Of a stretch of DNA of 60,329 nucleotides, positions 28,627 through 36,843 are shown piece after piece. The DNA comes from Candidatus Heimdallarchaeota archaeon (GTDB taxonomy: Archaea; Asgardarchaeota; Heimdallarchaeia; Heimdallarchaeales; Heimdallarchaeaceae), in assembly GCA_030668875.1 (NCBI GenBank), contig DAOVER010000018.1:1-60329 (forward strand), given 5' to 3'. The notes under the pieces were generated by a model that had not been told where the DNA came from, did no database searches, and saw nothing but the letters and a program-made list of their open reading frames with translations. Made by a program: the position numbers and the translations under genes. Every line of letters starts with the position of its first letter. Positions within the stretch are counted from its first letter, which is position 1.

Positions 28627-29249
28627 CTAAAACTTTTTTGCTACAATAAAATAATTCGTTTGTTTTTGTTGTAGATCTTCAGTTTCAATAATTTGGAATT
28701 TTCTTTCTGTTAGCAAATCTTCTAATTCAGAGAATTTCAAAGAATTCATGTATGGAATTAATCTAAATTTACTTAGGATGAAAAGAAAAGCACCTAATAC
28801 TGACTTTTTCTCTCCCAAACAAGGTGTTTCAGAAATAAATAATCCTCCTGGCTTTAGTAATTCATTTATCCTTTCAATAACCTCTTTTGAATCTTCTAAT
28901 AAATGAAGAATATTAAAAGCTGTAATCACATTAAATGATTCCCTTTCATATCTATCATCAAATATGGTTGTTTTTGCGAAATTCATATTCTCAATTTTGC
29001 GTTCATCTGCTATTCTTTGTGCAACATCAATCATTTTAAATGAGATACCAATACCATGAATCTCTTTCACATAGTCAGCAATTTGTACAGTTATTACTCC
29101 TGCCCACAAGCGTAGTCTAGAACAACATCACTACTATTAAGATGTTTTTTAGTGTTTTCAACAGCTTTGTTGTAAATCTTTTCCCAATTTATTTTTTTAT
29201 TTTCATATTCTTTTGCACTTCTGTCCCAAAACTTCTCTGACTTATTCAT
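28627..29249 (-). pseudogene. class I SAM-dependent methyltransferase, split by a single-base frameshift
   Basis: From ATG 29249 the frame reads 'MNKSEKFWDRSAKEYENKK' up to 'VVLDYACG', the start of SAM motif I, then hits a stop. The next frame continues exactly where it should: 'GVITVQIADYVKEIHG', then 'FNVITAFNILHLLEDSKEV' and 'INELLKPGGLFISETP', the class I methyltransferase core, to the stop at 28627. One missing base in the GGG run near 29103-29106 would restore DYACGAGVIT and give a normal protein of about 207 residues. The substrate is unknown. It is either a recent pseudogene or an indel error in the sequence. Upstream in-frame ATGs (29258, 29264) are possible starts. The open fragment 28627-29109 alone would lack the SAM-binding loop. 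Confidence 0.85.
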
Positions 29250-29313
29250 TCTTAGCATCCTCATAGATTAAGGCATAAGGACAAAGTTAAACTTCTTTAT
29301 TACATTATGTTTG

Positions 29314-30252
29314 TCAGTTTTTATTATTCTGCACTACAGTTATGACCACATTTCCCTTTTTGTGCCCTTTTTCGACATACACATGAGCCTCAGCAGTTTG
29401 TTCTAATGGGAATCGTTTATCTATGACCGCTTTGAATTTACCTGCCTCGCAGAGCTCTTTGATGAAGGTTAGATGTTCAATAACCTCAGATGGTTTACCC
29501 ATACCTCCGGCATCTTTATGAACGTCAAGAAAGATTCCTGTGGTCTTTGAAGACTTTTTGGCACTTTTCTCCATCTTACCAACTGCATCAAAAATAACAT
29601 CGTAGGTCTCACCATTTTGGGTAAAGTCCTCCTTGGTGTAGTCAATGACCTTATCAGCTCCGAATGACTTTACCATTTCTAAATTGCTTGTACTACAGAC
29701 TCCGGTAACCTCAGCTCCAAAGGATTTGGCAATTTGTACTGCAGTAATTCCAGTACTTCCAGATGCACCATAAATTAGCACTTTTTGTCCGCTCTGGATA
29801 TTTGCTTTGCGAAGAATCTTTAAAACAGTAATCCCAGAATTAGGAATAGTAGCAGCTTCCTCATAAGTCATATTGCTGGGTTTAATGGCTAGAACTTTGT
29901 CCTCAGGCATACAGTTGTACTCTGCATATCCACCAAACTTCGACCACAAAGTAGAAGCAAAAACCTGATCACCTTTCTTGAACAGTTTCACGTCTTTACC
30001 AACTTCTTCAATTTCTCCAGCTAGCTCCATTCCTAGAATACTTCTCTTTGGTTTTCTAATACCTAGAAATATTCTAGCTAAGAGCCATTCCTTGCGAGGA
30101 ACTGTGAAACTTCGCATTCTCACATCCCCTGCATGTACTGTTGTTGCATATACTTTTATCAGTACTTCATTGTCCTTTGGTGTAGGTTTTTCTACCTCTT
30201 TTAATTTAAGCACCTCAGGTTCCCCGTATCTTTCATATACAATCGCTTTCAT
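29314..30252 (-). CDS. zinc-independent MDR family NAD(P)H:quinone oxidoreductase-like enzyme
   Basis: 312 residues, typical length for the quinone-oxidoreductase branch of medium-chain dehydrogenases. The GroES-like N-terminus has '[19 protein letters not shown]' and '[18 protein letters not shown]'. The nucleotide-binding domain has '[23 protein letters not shown]' split around GASGSTG (162-168), where the A-x-x-G-x-x-G form favours NADPH. Zinc ligands of alcohol dehydrogenases are absent. It probably reduces quinones or enones in the cytosol. Start ATG 30252, with an A/T-rich promoter between it and the rhodanese-TusA gene. Confidence 0.88.
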   Translation of the reverse strand: MKAIVYERYGEPEVLKLKEVEKPTPKDNEVLIKVYATTVHAGDVRMRSFTVPRKEWLLARIFLGIRKPKRSILGMELAGEIEEVGKDVKLFKKGDQVFASTLWSKFGGYAEYNCMPEDKVLAIKPSNMTYEEAATIPNSGITVLKILRKANIQSGQKVLIYGASGSTGITAVQIAKSFGAEVTGVCSTSNLEMVKSFGADKVIDYTKEDFTQNGETYDVIFDAVGKMEKSAKKSSKTTGIFLDVHKDAGGMGKPSEVIEHLTFIKELCEAGKFKAVIDKRFPLEQTAEAHVYVEKGHKKGNVVITVVQNNKN

Positions 30253-30363
30253 AAGCCTGCATCCATGAAATATACTTAAAAATGTATTCTTCGACCAATC
30301 TATTTTATTTCGATTATCTTAGTTAACACGTTATCCATCAGTCATACTATCATCATTCAATCT

Positions 30364-31161
30364 TTATTTCAGTCTCCTAACAATAAAGCGATACTCTTCG
30401 GATCCACTATCTTCAGCAGAAATGAGTTCCTGACCTGTGACATGCGCCCATGCTGGAATGTCAGTTTTACTCCCTAGATCAGTGGTTAGAATTTCTAACA
30501 CTTGACCAATTTTTAATTTTTCCAAAGCTTTTTTGGATTTTAAGACAGGTATTGGACAGCTAAAGTTGCGTACATCTAGGGTTTTGTGAACTTCACTCTT
30601 GGATTCTTCAACTGATGATTGCTTTACTTCGTTTAATTTAGCTCTGCTTGTTAGAGACCTAGTTTTACTATCTTCAAGAGGGTAATTAATATCTTCAACT
30701 GTAGTGGTTGTGTATCCTTTCTTAACCCACAAATCCATACCCCCCTTTAAGCTCTTAACATCATCAAAACCTGCTTTAACCATACTTTCAGCGGCAATCA
30801 AAGACATTCCCCCTCCGGGACAAATTGTTACTATTTCCTTTTCTTTAAAGGAAGAAAGAGTCTTTAAATTAACTGATAAATCAAGAATGGGGATTGACTT
30901 AGCATTTAGAATATGTCCATAATTACTAAGTGAACCTTCAGCTCCATAAAATTCTCTTCTGTCTCTAAGATCAATTATTATGGGGGACTGATTAGAATTT
31001 ATTTTATCATTTAATTCATCAACAGTTATTTCAGATACACCCGGTAGATACCACTTCCTTCTTATGAATTTAAAAAAAAACATCTTCATGATTTTAAGGA
31101 CCATCCTAAACGTACTAATTTTAGTCTCTTTGATTTCATCTTTATTTTCCATTTTATTCAC
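30364..31161 (-). CDS. rhodanese-TusA fusion (sulphur-carrier) protein
   Basis: 265 residues. The N-terminus has a basic-hydrophobic stretch (about 16-36, 'FRMVLKIMKMFFFKFIRRK') that may touch the membrane. A rhodanese domain follows (about 44-150) with the catalytic loop 'CPGGGMS' (C114), then a charged linker, then a TusA/SirA domain (about 193-265) with 'LDVRNFSCPIPVLKSKKAL', where C202-P-x-P is the sulphur-accepting motif. Rhodanese moves sulphur as persulphide and TusA carries it onward, for thio-modification of tRNA, cofactor synthesis or sulphur metabolism. The fusion would channel sulphur within one chain. It is divergent from the YdjM-like gene at 31373; the 211-base gap has AT-rich promoters and no gene. 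Confidence 0.88.
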   Translation of the reverse strand: MNKMENKDEIKETKISTFRMVLKIMKMFFFKFIRRKWYLPGVSEITVDELNDKINSNQSPIIIDLRDRREFYGAEGSLSNYGHILNAKSIPILDLSVNLKTLSSFKEKEIVTICPGGGMSLIAAESMVKAGFDDVKSLKGGMDLWVKKGYTTTTVEDINYPLEDSKTRSLTSRAKLNEVKQSSVEESKSEVHKTLDVRNFSCPIPVLKSKKALEKLKIGQVLEILTTDLGSKTDIPAWAHVTGQELISAEDSGSEEYRFIVRRLK

Positions 31162-31372
31162 ATTACTTTTCTAAACACCACTGAATTCAAATTTAATTTA
31201 AATTGGTTTCATTGAGTATTCTTCTATAAAATATGCTTATATGTCTATTCTTCTTCCTGATGTTGCTTTATTTTCAAGACTATTTATTAATTTAAATTAG
31301 CATTGAATCCAAATTCGATGTAAAGTTTAAAAACCAGTACACTCTGATTAGATAAAATGATATGGTGATTAT

Positions 31373-31906
31373 TTGGCAAGTCGACGAGTACATCTTTTTG
31401 GTGGAACACTTTTTTGGGTATTTTTCTTAGGAATATTCTATTTTCTTGATATGAATAATTGGATTGATTTGGGTCTAACGGGAGGTTTGGAAGACTTAGA
31501 ATTTCATGGTATTTGGATTGTACTTTCTTTTATGGTAACTCATTTTGGTGCGCAGCTTCCTGATTATGATCTGATTTGGGAGAAACTTCTTCCCCATAGG
31601 AATATCATTACTCATTCTGTTTTCCTTCCTTTACTTATTTGTATACCTCTTTACTTTGTTTCAGCTGCTACTAAGTTTCTTGTACCTATCTATGCCTTCT
31701 ATCTTATCGGACATGCTTCCCATCTTTTCCTGGATTTACGTCCTAAGAGTTGGAAAGGAGCAGCATTAATTCATCTCTTTTGGGTAAATGATGATGGAAG
31801 AAAAACTTTTACTGCAAAAGCTTCCAAACTGTTCTTACTTATCAATGGAATAATAGTTTTGGTTGCTGGAATCATATTACTATACTTCTTTCAAGCATGG
31901 ATCTAA
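31373..31906 (+). CDS. YdjM-like (DUF457) membrane-bound putative metal-dependent hydrolase
   Basis: 177 residues with about four membrane segments. Motifs of the YdjM/DUF457 group are present: 'AQLPDYDLIW', 'LPHRNIITHSVF' and 'GHASHLFLDL'. The His/Asp residues near the membrane surface are the basis for the metal-hydrolase annotation, which is not proven for the family. Start is TTG 31373, seven bases after GGTGAT, a good Shine-Dalgarno for archaeal 16S rRNA. A T-rich run follows the stop. Confidence 0.72.
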   Translation: MASRRVHLFGGTLFWVFFLGIFYFLDMNNWIDLGLTGGLEDLEFHGIWIVLSFMVTHFGAQLPDYDLIWEKLLPHRNIITHSVFLPLLICIPLYFVSAATKFLVPIYAFYLIGHASHLFLDLRPKSWKGAALIHLFWVNDDGRKTFTAKASKLFLLINGIIVLVAGIILLYFFQAWI

Positions 31907-31981
31907 CAAAAAGAATTAACATTCTTTTTATTTTTCTTTCTCATTGGTACAATTTGATTTTGTAAAACTTCCTTGAAAGAT

Positions 31982-32479
31982 TCAGTGATCGTTTTGTTTA
32001 GGTTGCGCTCTATTTGCTATGAAAACGACTAGGAGTATTATGATTAATTCTAAAATTACTGTAGCTAAATATGCATCAATGAAATAAACATACCATCTTT
32101 CAATGTTTCCACACCCTTGACGTTGATATTGGATAAAACCTACTCTTGTAAATATTCCAAGTATAAAAAGGAAACTTCTGTTAATCACACATATTAAAAA
32201 GGTCTTTTTTGTTACATGTCTTTCTTTAATGATAAGAATTACTATAATTGAAGATGAGATCAAAGATAGAGCAAATAATATAGCTGTTCCTGGATAAAAT
32301 GGATAAATGACACACTCCATAGATGGTTGATAGAATAAGAAGTAAGATCCCAGGAAACAAATTGCTGATATAAATGTGAATATTTCATGGATTAGCTTTG
32401 TTTCTTCAATAAACTGAAAGAAATGTGTGAAATTTACTTTCTTCATCCAGCTACATTCTGCTTTTACTAATTTAAACAT
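31982..32479 (-). CDS. four-TM membrane protein of unknown function (family with 46697-47215)
   Basis: 165 residues, four predicted membrane segments (about 31-53, 60-82, 93-113, 135-157). Not a family I can name. It shares with the protein at 46697-47215 the layout and the pattern 'R...I..Y....CG.....WY....D', suggesting distant paralogues. There is a polar loop with three Cys between segments. Start ATG 32479. Confidence 0.6.
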   Translation of the reverse strand: MFKLVKAECSWMKKVNFTHFFQFIEETKLIHEIFTFISAICFLGSYFLFYQPSMECVIYPFYPGTAILFALSLISSSIIVILIIKERHVTKKTFLICVINRSFLFILGIFTRVGFIQYQRQGCGNIERWYVYFIDAYLATVILELIIILLVVFIANRAQPKQNDH

Positions 32480-32570
32480 AACTAATTGAAGGCAGTTGAA
32501 TCACTCTATAGTGGAAAAGTAACAACGATAATGTTGTTGTAAGAAATAATACGTTTTTTAGTGGATAATA

Positions 32571-33167
32571 TTAATTCAGATGGTACATATAGTTAACAAG
32601 TTCAACACGGAACATATCTTCTTTTTCTTTATCGTAACTGATAACGTTTATACAGCAGTTTCCTTGAGATAGTACCTTAAGAAAAGGTGAACTAAATATT
32701 TCAGAGAAAATAGTACGAGTTACTCCTCCATGAGTTACAATCAAGATGTTACCCTCTTCCTCATTTTCATTCACAATCTCAAGAAATTTATTCCATATTC
32801 GTTCTGTGAATACATCCCAACGTTCCCCTCCTGATTGTAGAACCATCTTATTGAAATCCCCGACACTCTTCAGCTTATCCAGAAATACTTTGATTGCTAC
32901 ACCATCAAGTTTCCCTGAAGTATGTTCCATGAGTTCATCATATTCAATAACTGGTAAATCCAATTCTGATGCAATAATTTGAGCAGTTTCACTAGCTCTA
33001 CTCAAACTTGAAGCGAAAATCTTTACAATGTTTCTTCCTTTAAGAAAATTAGCTGTAGCTTGTGCTTCCTTTTTACCAGTCTCATTTAGAGGAATATCGA
33101 TATGTCCTGTAGTAAAATGTTTCTTTCCGTAATCTGTTTCACCATGTCTAACAAGGAAGATGCTCAT
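32571..33167 (-). CDS. histidine phosphatase (phosphoglycerate-mutase-like)
   Basis: About 198 residues from ATG 33167. A TTG at 33185 would add six residues before the conserved N-terminal strand, so the ATG is preferred. The start 'MSIFLVRHGETDYG' carries the phospho-accepting H8 in the RHGE motif; 'HIDIPLNETGKKEAQ', 'FASSLSRASETAQI' and 'VTHGGVTRT' (second catalytic His) follow in the expected order. This histidine-phosphatase branch includes cobalamin phosphatase CobC, GpmB-like phosphatases and fructose-bisphosphatase-like enzymes. The substrate is undecided. Cytosolic and apparently intact. Confidence 0.88.
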   Translation of the reverse strand: MSIFLVRHGETDYGKKHFTTGHIDIPLNETGKKEAQATANFLKGRNIVKIFASSLSRASETAQIIASELDLPVIEYDELMEHTSGKLDGVAIKVFLDKLKSVGDFNKMVLQSGGERWDVFTERIWNKFLEIVNENEEEGNILIVTHGGVTRTIFSEIFSSPFLKVLSQGNCCINVISYDKEKEDMFRVELVNYMYHLN

Positions 33168-33288
33168 GAACGAGAATTCAATCAAAGCAAATAAAAAGGT
33201 TGGGAAACCAATTACACAAGAGAGGAATTAATATCCTTTTTTAAGGTAACATTTTTGCTGTTAACTTTGTTTGTAGTTGATCATGAGG

Positions 33289-34068
33289 TTAAACTAGTAA
33301 TATTAGGACTATTAGAATCTCCCCTACTCCTGCAAGAAACGGATTGTCCCAAGAGTGGGGAGCAAAAGCTTCAGCTAAAGTCATCAAAATGGGTATCGTT
33401 ATCACTGCTACAATAAATTGAATCGAGCTAAAAGATGCAAAATGTACCAAAATCACAATTATGGATACGATAAAGACACAAGCACTCCCTTCTAGACTTC
33501 TTTTATATTTTTTCTTTGTAAATAGTGCATAAGTCTTGTATTTGTGTTTACCAAATCGAATTCCTATTGGTTCTGCTAAACCATCCCCAAATCCGTTTAT
33601 TAACATAACAATAAAAACAAGTTCCATTCTGTCTATCATCATTAAATATGTGGTGAATGGTATCATTACTAGAAAACTAGCTGCAGATTGTGTCGTTATC
33701 CATAATAGTGTGTGAGGTCTGTCCTCTGGTCTATCTATACTTTGAAAGGCAACACCTAGCATTTTTATGCGTGATCGAATTGGTTTAAGAAAAAGTAATA
33801 GATATAATAACCCTAATCCAAGTCCAAGTGCCGAATACAATATACTTTCTTCTAAACTTTCATTCCCACCTGAAGTATTTGTTCCCTTTAATATGAAGTC
33901 TAGAATAAATGGGATGAATAGAAGAGAAAAATGATTTATCTTTCTTGTATAATTAACTTTTACTCCTTTCTTTGTTACTAACAATCCACTAAGATGCCAA
34001 ATTGCGAAATATAAGGTGAATTTTATAACTTGAGTTATGGTAAAATCAAGCAAAACTTTAATTGTCAT
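33289..34068 (-). CDS. phytol/dolichol-kinase-like CTP-dependent membrane kinase
   Basis: 259 residues, about seven membrane segments. Family signatures: 'RKINHF' (42-47) near the N-terminus, 'NGFGDGLAEPIGIRFGKHKY' (158-177) and 'RSLEGS' (190-195), as in dolichol kinase, phytol kinase (VTE5) and related CTP-using lipid kinases. The likely reaction is phosphorylation of a polyprenol or isoprenoid alcohol; in archaea that could feed lipid-linked sugar carriers or geranylgeranyl salvage. The ATG overlaps the stop of the upstream regulator by four bases (ATGA), so translation is probably coupled and the regulator may control this gene. Confidence 0.8.
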   Translation of the reverse strand: MTIKVLLDFTITQVIKFTLYFAIWHLSGLLVTKKGVKVNYTRKINHFSLLFIPFILDFILKGTNTSGGNESLEESILYSALGLGLGLLYLLLFLKPIRSRIKMLGVAFQSIDRPEDRPHTLLWITTQSAASFLVMIPFTTYLMMIDRMELVFIVMLINGFGDGLAEPIGIRFGKHKYKTYALFTKKKYKRSLEGSACVFIVSIIVILVHFASFSSIQFIVAVITIPILMTLAEAFAPHSWDNPFLAGVGEILIVLILLV

Positions 34069-34721
34069 GCTCCCTCACCTTTGGAAACTCTCTTGGCCTC
34101 AATACGTTTCTGTATTTGTCTCAAAAGGATATTAATTTCTTCTTTGCTTAGTGTTTTTTGCTTAACAATTGCTGTAAGTAGCTTATCTAATTCCTTGATA
34201 ATTCTATTTAGTATATCTAGATTGTTTTCTTGCCTTAAAACATCTCTTCTAACATTCTGGATGAAACCCTTTACAAATACTACTGCATCTCCCTTTGTCT
34301 CTAACTCCTGAACATGACTAATCAATTTTTCAAAATCCCTCTCGTGTTTAAATGGATCTGCTAATCTATCCAATGGTGCAAGTTCTGTCATTTCTGCAAA
34401 TCTCCCGTCCCATGTTTCTTTTAGATGTTCTAGATGTTCTTTGCCAATCTTAGTAAGTTTATACAACACCTGTGTTCGACCTAATTCTTCAGTAGTACTC
34501 GCAAAGACTTGGTCTAATTCAATCAATCTCTCGATTAATCTATTTGCGCTGGTTCTTGGAAATTTATATTTGACATTCAATTGATATCCTGTAATTCCTT
34601 TATCTTGATTATCTGAAAGAATCATAAGTAGAAAAAACAACTTGAATTCCTGCATTGTTTCAGGATCTAGCGGAAACGGCAACGGTCTCTGATTTTTGTC
34701 AACTTGCTTTCGATTTAACAT
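34065..34721 (-). CDS. PadR-like winged-helix regulator coupled to the isoprenoid kinase gene
   Basis: 218 residues. Residues about 22-95 read as a winged helix: 'KLFFLLMILSDNQDKGITGY', then the recognition helix 'PRTSANRLIERLIELD', then 'RTQVLYKLTKIGKEHL' as in PadR-type proteins. The C-terminal half is a long helical region with Lys/Glu-rich heptads, probably for dimerisation. A TGTCC-AAAT-GGACA palindrome lies 23 bases upstream of its ATG, between the TATA-like box and the start, which suggests autoregulation. Overlaps the downstream kinase gene by four bases. Confidence 0.75.
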   Translation of the reverse strand: MLNRKQVDKNQRPLPFPLDPETMQEFKLFFLLMILSDNQDKGITGYQLNVKYKFPRTSANRLIERLIELDQVFASTTEELGRTQVLYKLTKIGKEHLEHLKETWDGRFAEMTELAPLDRLADPFKHERDFEKLISHVQELETKGDAVVFVKGFIQNVRRDVLRQENNLDILNRIIKELDKLLTAIVKQKTLSKEEINILLRQIQKRIEAKRVSKGEGA

Positions 34722-34743
34722 TATTTTACAACTCAGCTCTAAC

Positions 34744-34757
34744 TGTCCAAATGGACA
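34744..34757. promoter_or_regulatory. inverted-repeat operator TGTCC-N4-GGACA
   Basis: A perfect 5-base inverted repeat with AAAT spacer, 23 bases upstream of the PadR-like regulator's ATG. A TATA-like tract lies further upstream (about 34777-34787), so a bound protein would cover the transcription start. Likely site for the regulator encoded next to it (inference). Confidence 0.55.
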
Positions 34758-34886
34758 TATGTTACTGTGGCTATATCTAATATATACTTGTTTTGATAGT
34801 CTTACCCAATATACTCTTCACTGGTTAATGTGGGGATGATTTGACTGATTCGCAGCTTTCAGAAAAAAATAGTTTTGAAAAAGATC

Positions 34887-35315
34887 CTATTCAGAAGCCT
34901 TTTTCCTTAATTTTTTCAAATTGAAATCATTTTTCAGAGCAATAATTGAAAAATATATTATCAATATTCCTTGAATGATTGGAAATATTGGGTACCACCA
35001 AATTCCATTGATATCGGGATGAGCTAATATTACATGAACTAAAATCCATTGAAGAGTTGCCCATACTGCTGGAATAAATCCAAGATATAACCCTAGTTTA
35101 TATTTAAGTAGAACGAGGATGATACTAATCACCAAAATGATTGCGCACACTGTTGTTGCAATCAACCCCATTAGAGACTTATCGCTTTCTAATGTTACTT
35201 GGGATCCTGGAATTTCACGCACAATTTTGTGGATTAAATTAATGATGTACATACCAATAACTGCTTGTATATAGATTGATACGTTTTTTTTCGATACATT
35301 TTCTTGTTGAGACAT
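34887..35315 (-). CDS. four-TM membrane protein, unknown
   Basis: 142 residues with a polar N-terminus, about four membrane segments (about 14-33, 47-69, 73-95, 103-126) and a basic Lys-rich C-terminus on the cytoplasmic side. No family recognised. It lies 88 bases downstream of the larger membrane protein at 35404 in the same orientation, so they could be co-transcribed. Start ATG 35315. Confidence 0.6.
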   Translation of the reverse strand: MSQQENVSKKNVSIYIQAVIGMYIINLIHKIVREIPGSQVTLESDKSLMGLIATTVCAIILVISIILVLLKYKLGLYLGFIPAVWATLQWILVHVILAHPDINGIWWYPIFPIIQGILIIYFSIIALKNDFNLKKLRKKASE

Positions 35316-35403
35316 TTTCTATTCAGTTCCTTTAACTTTTTTTTCATTCGTGCAGAAGCAAAAATTTGGATTTCTCCATTCTGTTGAACATTTTTCATTA
35401 GAC

Positions 35404-36132
35404 CTATAAATCCTTAACTATCTTGAGTATACTTTTAACCAGAAGATACGATCCGCACACGAGTAAAGCTACGTCTACATAAGCACCAAGCAGGATAATG
35501 CCGAAAAATCCAAAATAAACTGTCAAACCTCCTACAAATGTTGTTAGCATGAGTGGTTTTGGTTTCTTTGCAAGTATCAATACAGCTGTTATCATGACCA
35601 ATGTAGGACAATTTACCCCTCCTAAAGGAGAGTAAAGAAGAGCATTCAAAGCTATTGGCGCATCAACCCAATGTAGGTACCAGAAACCAATGATTAATCC
35701 AATGCTAGAAAATATCCAATCAATAATCTTAGCATTCTCTAAATCAACTTTTAATTTCTTTGATACAAATGCAATAAGGATTAGAGTTGTTATGACCCCA
35801 AAGAAGAGGATATTTGGTATCACTACATAAACACTTGAAACAATTGTGCTAGATAGTGAAAGAATAAGGACTATTGCAAAAAAGATCTGATCCCTGTATC
35901 TTTTCCATACAATTCCTGTTACAAGAAGAAGAAATATTGCTATGTGCATTGCAAGAAAATAGTACTTCAATTGACTACTGATTGTCGTAAGAGTGCTTGT
36001 TATTTGTTCAGGAGTCCTCATAAATGTCATAATTACTACTAACAACAAAGCTAATCCCAGTAAGCTCCACGCAAGTATACTTCTCCAATTAGACTTCACT
36101 TCGTTTTTATTTTTCAAATCTACCGTAGTCAA
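35404..36132 (-). CDS. seven- or eight-TM membrane protein, unknown
   Basis: 242 residues, mostly membrane segments, with a charged N-terminal 17 residues and a pair of Trp/His in 'FWYLHWVDAP' and a 'PLGGVNCP' loop. No family recognised. The start is TTG 36132 (ATG is lacking nearby), with no convincing promoter in the 13 bases before the IS607-type element. The native promoter may have been cut off by that insertion: an ArsR-type palindrome that would suit it now lies beyond the element at 38895. Confidence 0.6.
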   Translation of the reverse strand: MTTVDLKNKNEVKSNWRSILAWSLLGLALLLVVIMTFMRTPEQITSTLTTISSQLKYYFLAMHIAIFLLLVTGIVWKRYRDQIFFAIVLILSLSSTIVSSVYVVIPNILFFGVITTLILIAFVSKKLKVDLENAKIIDWIFSSIGLIIGFWYLHWVDAPIALNALLYSPLGGVNCPTLVMITAVLILAKKPKPLMLTTFVGGLTVYFGFFGIILLGAYVDVALLVCGSYLLVKSILKIVKDL

Positions 36133-36213
36133 CTGAAGAGTAAAAACTTACCCAATCTTGTTGTGAGGAAAAAGGGGAGGAAGAATTTAGAGGAAAAATA
36201 AGAAAGAGAGCAT

Positions 36214-36804
36214 ATGTTAGTGAGAATAGGGATAGCGGCAAAGTTACAAGGAGTGTCAGCTAGTACGTTAAGACGATGGGAAAAGGAAGAAAAGTTATTA
36301 CCAGAGAGAAGAACAAGAGGAGGACATAGAAGATATATACTTGTGCAAGCGATGAATGGAGAAAAAGAGAAAGGAGAAGGAAGGCAAAAGAAAATAGTGC
36401 TTGGATATGCGAGAGTAAGTGCAGCGAAGCAAAGAAAAGAATTGCAGAACCAGAAAGAACAAATGCAAAAGTTTGTTGAACAACAAGGGTGGAAGATGGG
36501 AAAAATGTTTGCTGATATTGCTTCAGGGATGAACGAACAACGAAAAGGTTTACAGAATCTATTGAATGAAGTGGCAACAACTAGCCCTTTTGCAGTCATC
36601 TGCACCTATGAAGATAGATTGGCAAGGTTTGGAACAAAAGTGATCAAACACTATTGCCAAACATTCTCAACAAACATCATTGCTATGCATAAGGAATTAC
36701 AAACTACCAAGGAAGAAAAACTGATAGAAGATATGATCGCCTTGGTAACCTCCTTTGCAGGAAGATTACACAGGCAAAGGAGAGGGAAAACTCCTCCTAA
36801 CTGA
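36214..36804 (+). CDS. tnpA: IS607 family serine recombinase (TnpA)
   Basis: 196 residues. The MerR-like N-terminal helix-turn-helix (1-45) reads 'GVSASTLRRWEKEEKLLPER', then 'RTRGGHRRY'. The resolvase catalytic domain begins at about 60: 'IVLGYARVSAAKQRKELQ', with S69 as the nucleophile, then 'IASGMNEQRKGLQNLL' and 'YEDRLARFG', carrying the conserved Arg residues. The C-terminal helices match the IS607 layout, where the DNA-binding domain is at the N-terminus rather than the C-terminus as in resolvases. It would cut and join DNA through Ser-phosphodiester links without strong target specificity. Length is normal, and all main motifs are intact. Confidence 0.93.
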   Translation: MLVRIGIAAKLQGVSASTLRRWEKEEKLLPERRTRGGHRRYILVQAMNGEKEKGEGRQKKIVLGYARVSAAKQRKELQNQKEQMQKFVEQQGWKMGKMFADIASGMNEQRKGLQNLLNEVATTSPFAVICTYEDRLARFGTKVIKHYCQTFSTNIIAMHKELQTTKEEKLIEDMIALVTSFAGRLHRQRRGKTPPN

Positions 36805-36843
36805 GTTTTCTTCGCGTTTATATACCATTCTGTGGATAAGTAG

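Noticed and set aside
36129..36605. Minus-strand open frames under the IS607 recombinase
   Set aside because: They lie opposite intact recombinase motifs; composition is Phe/Ser/Leu-rich as expected from purine-rich sense codons.
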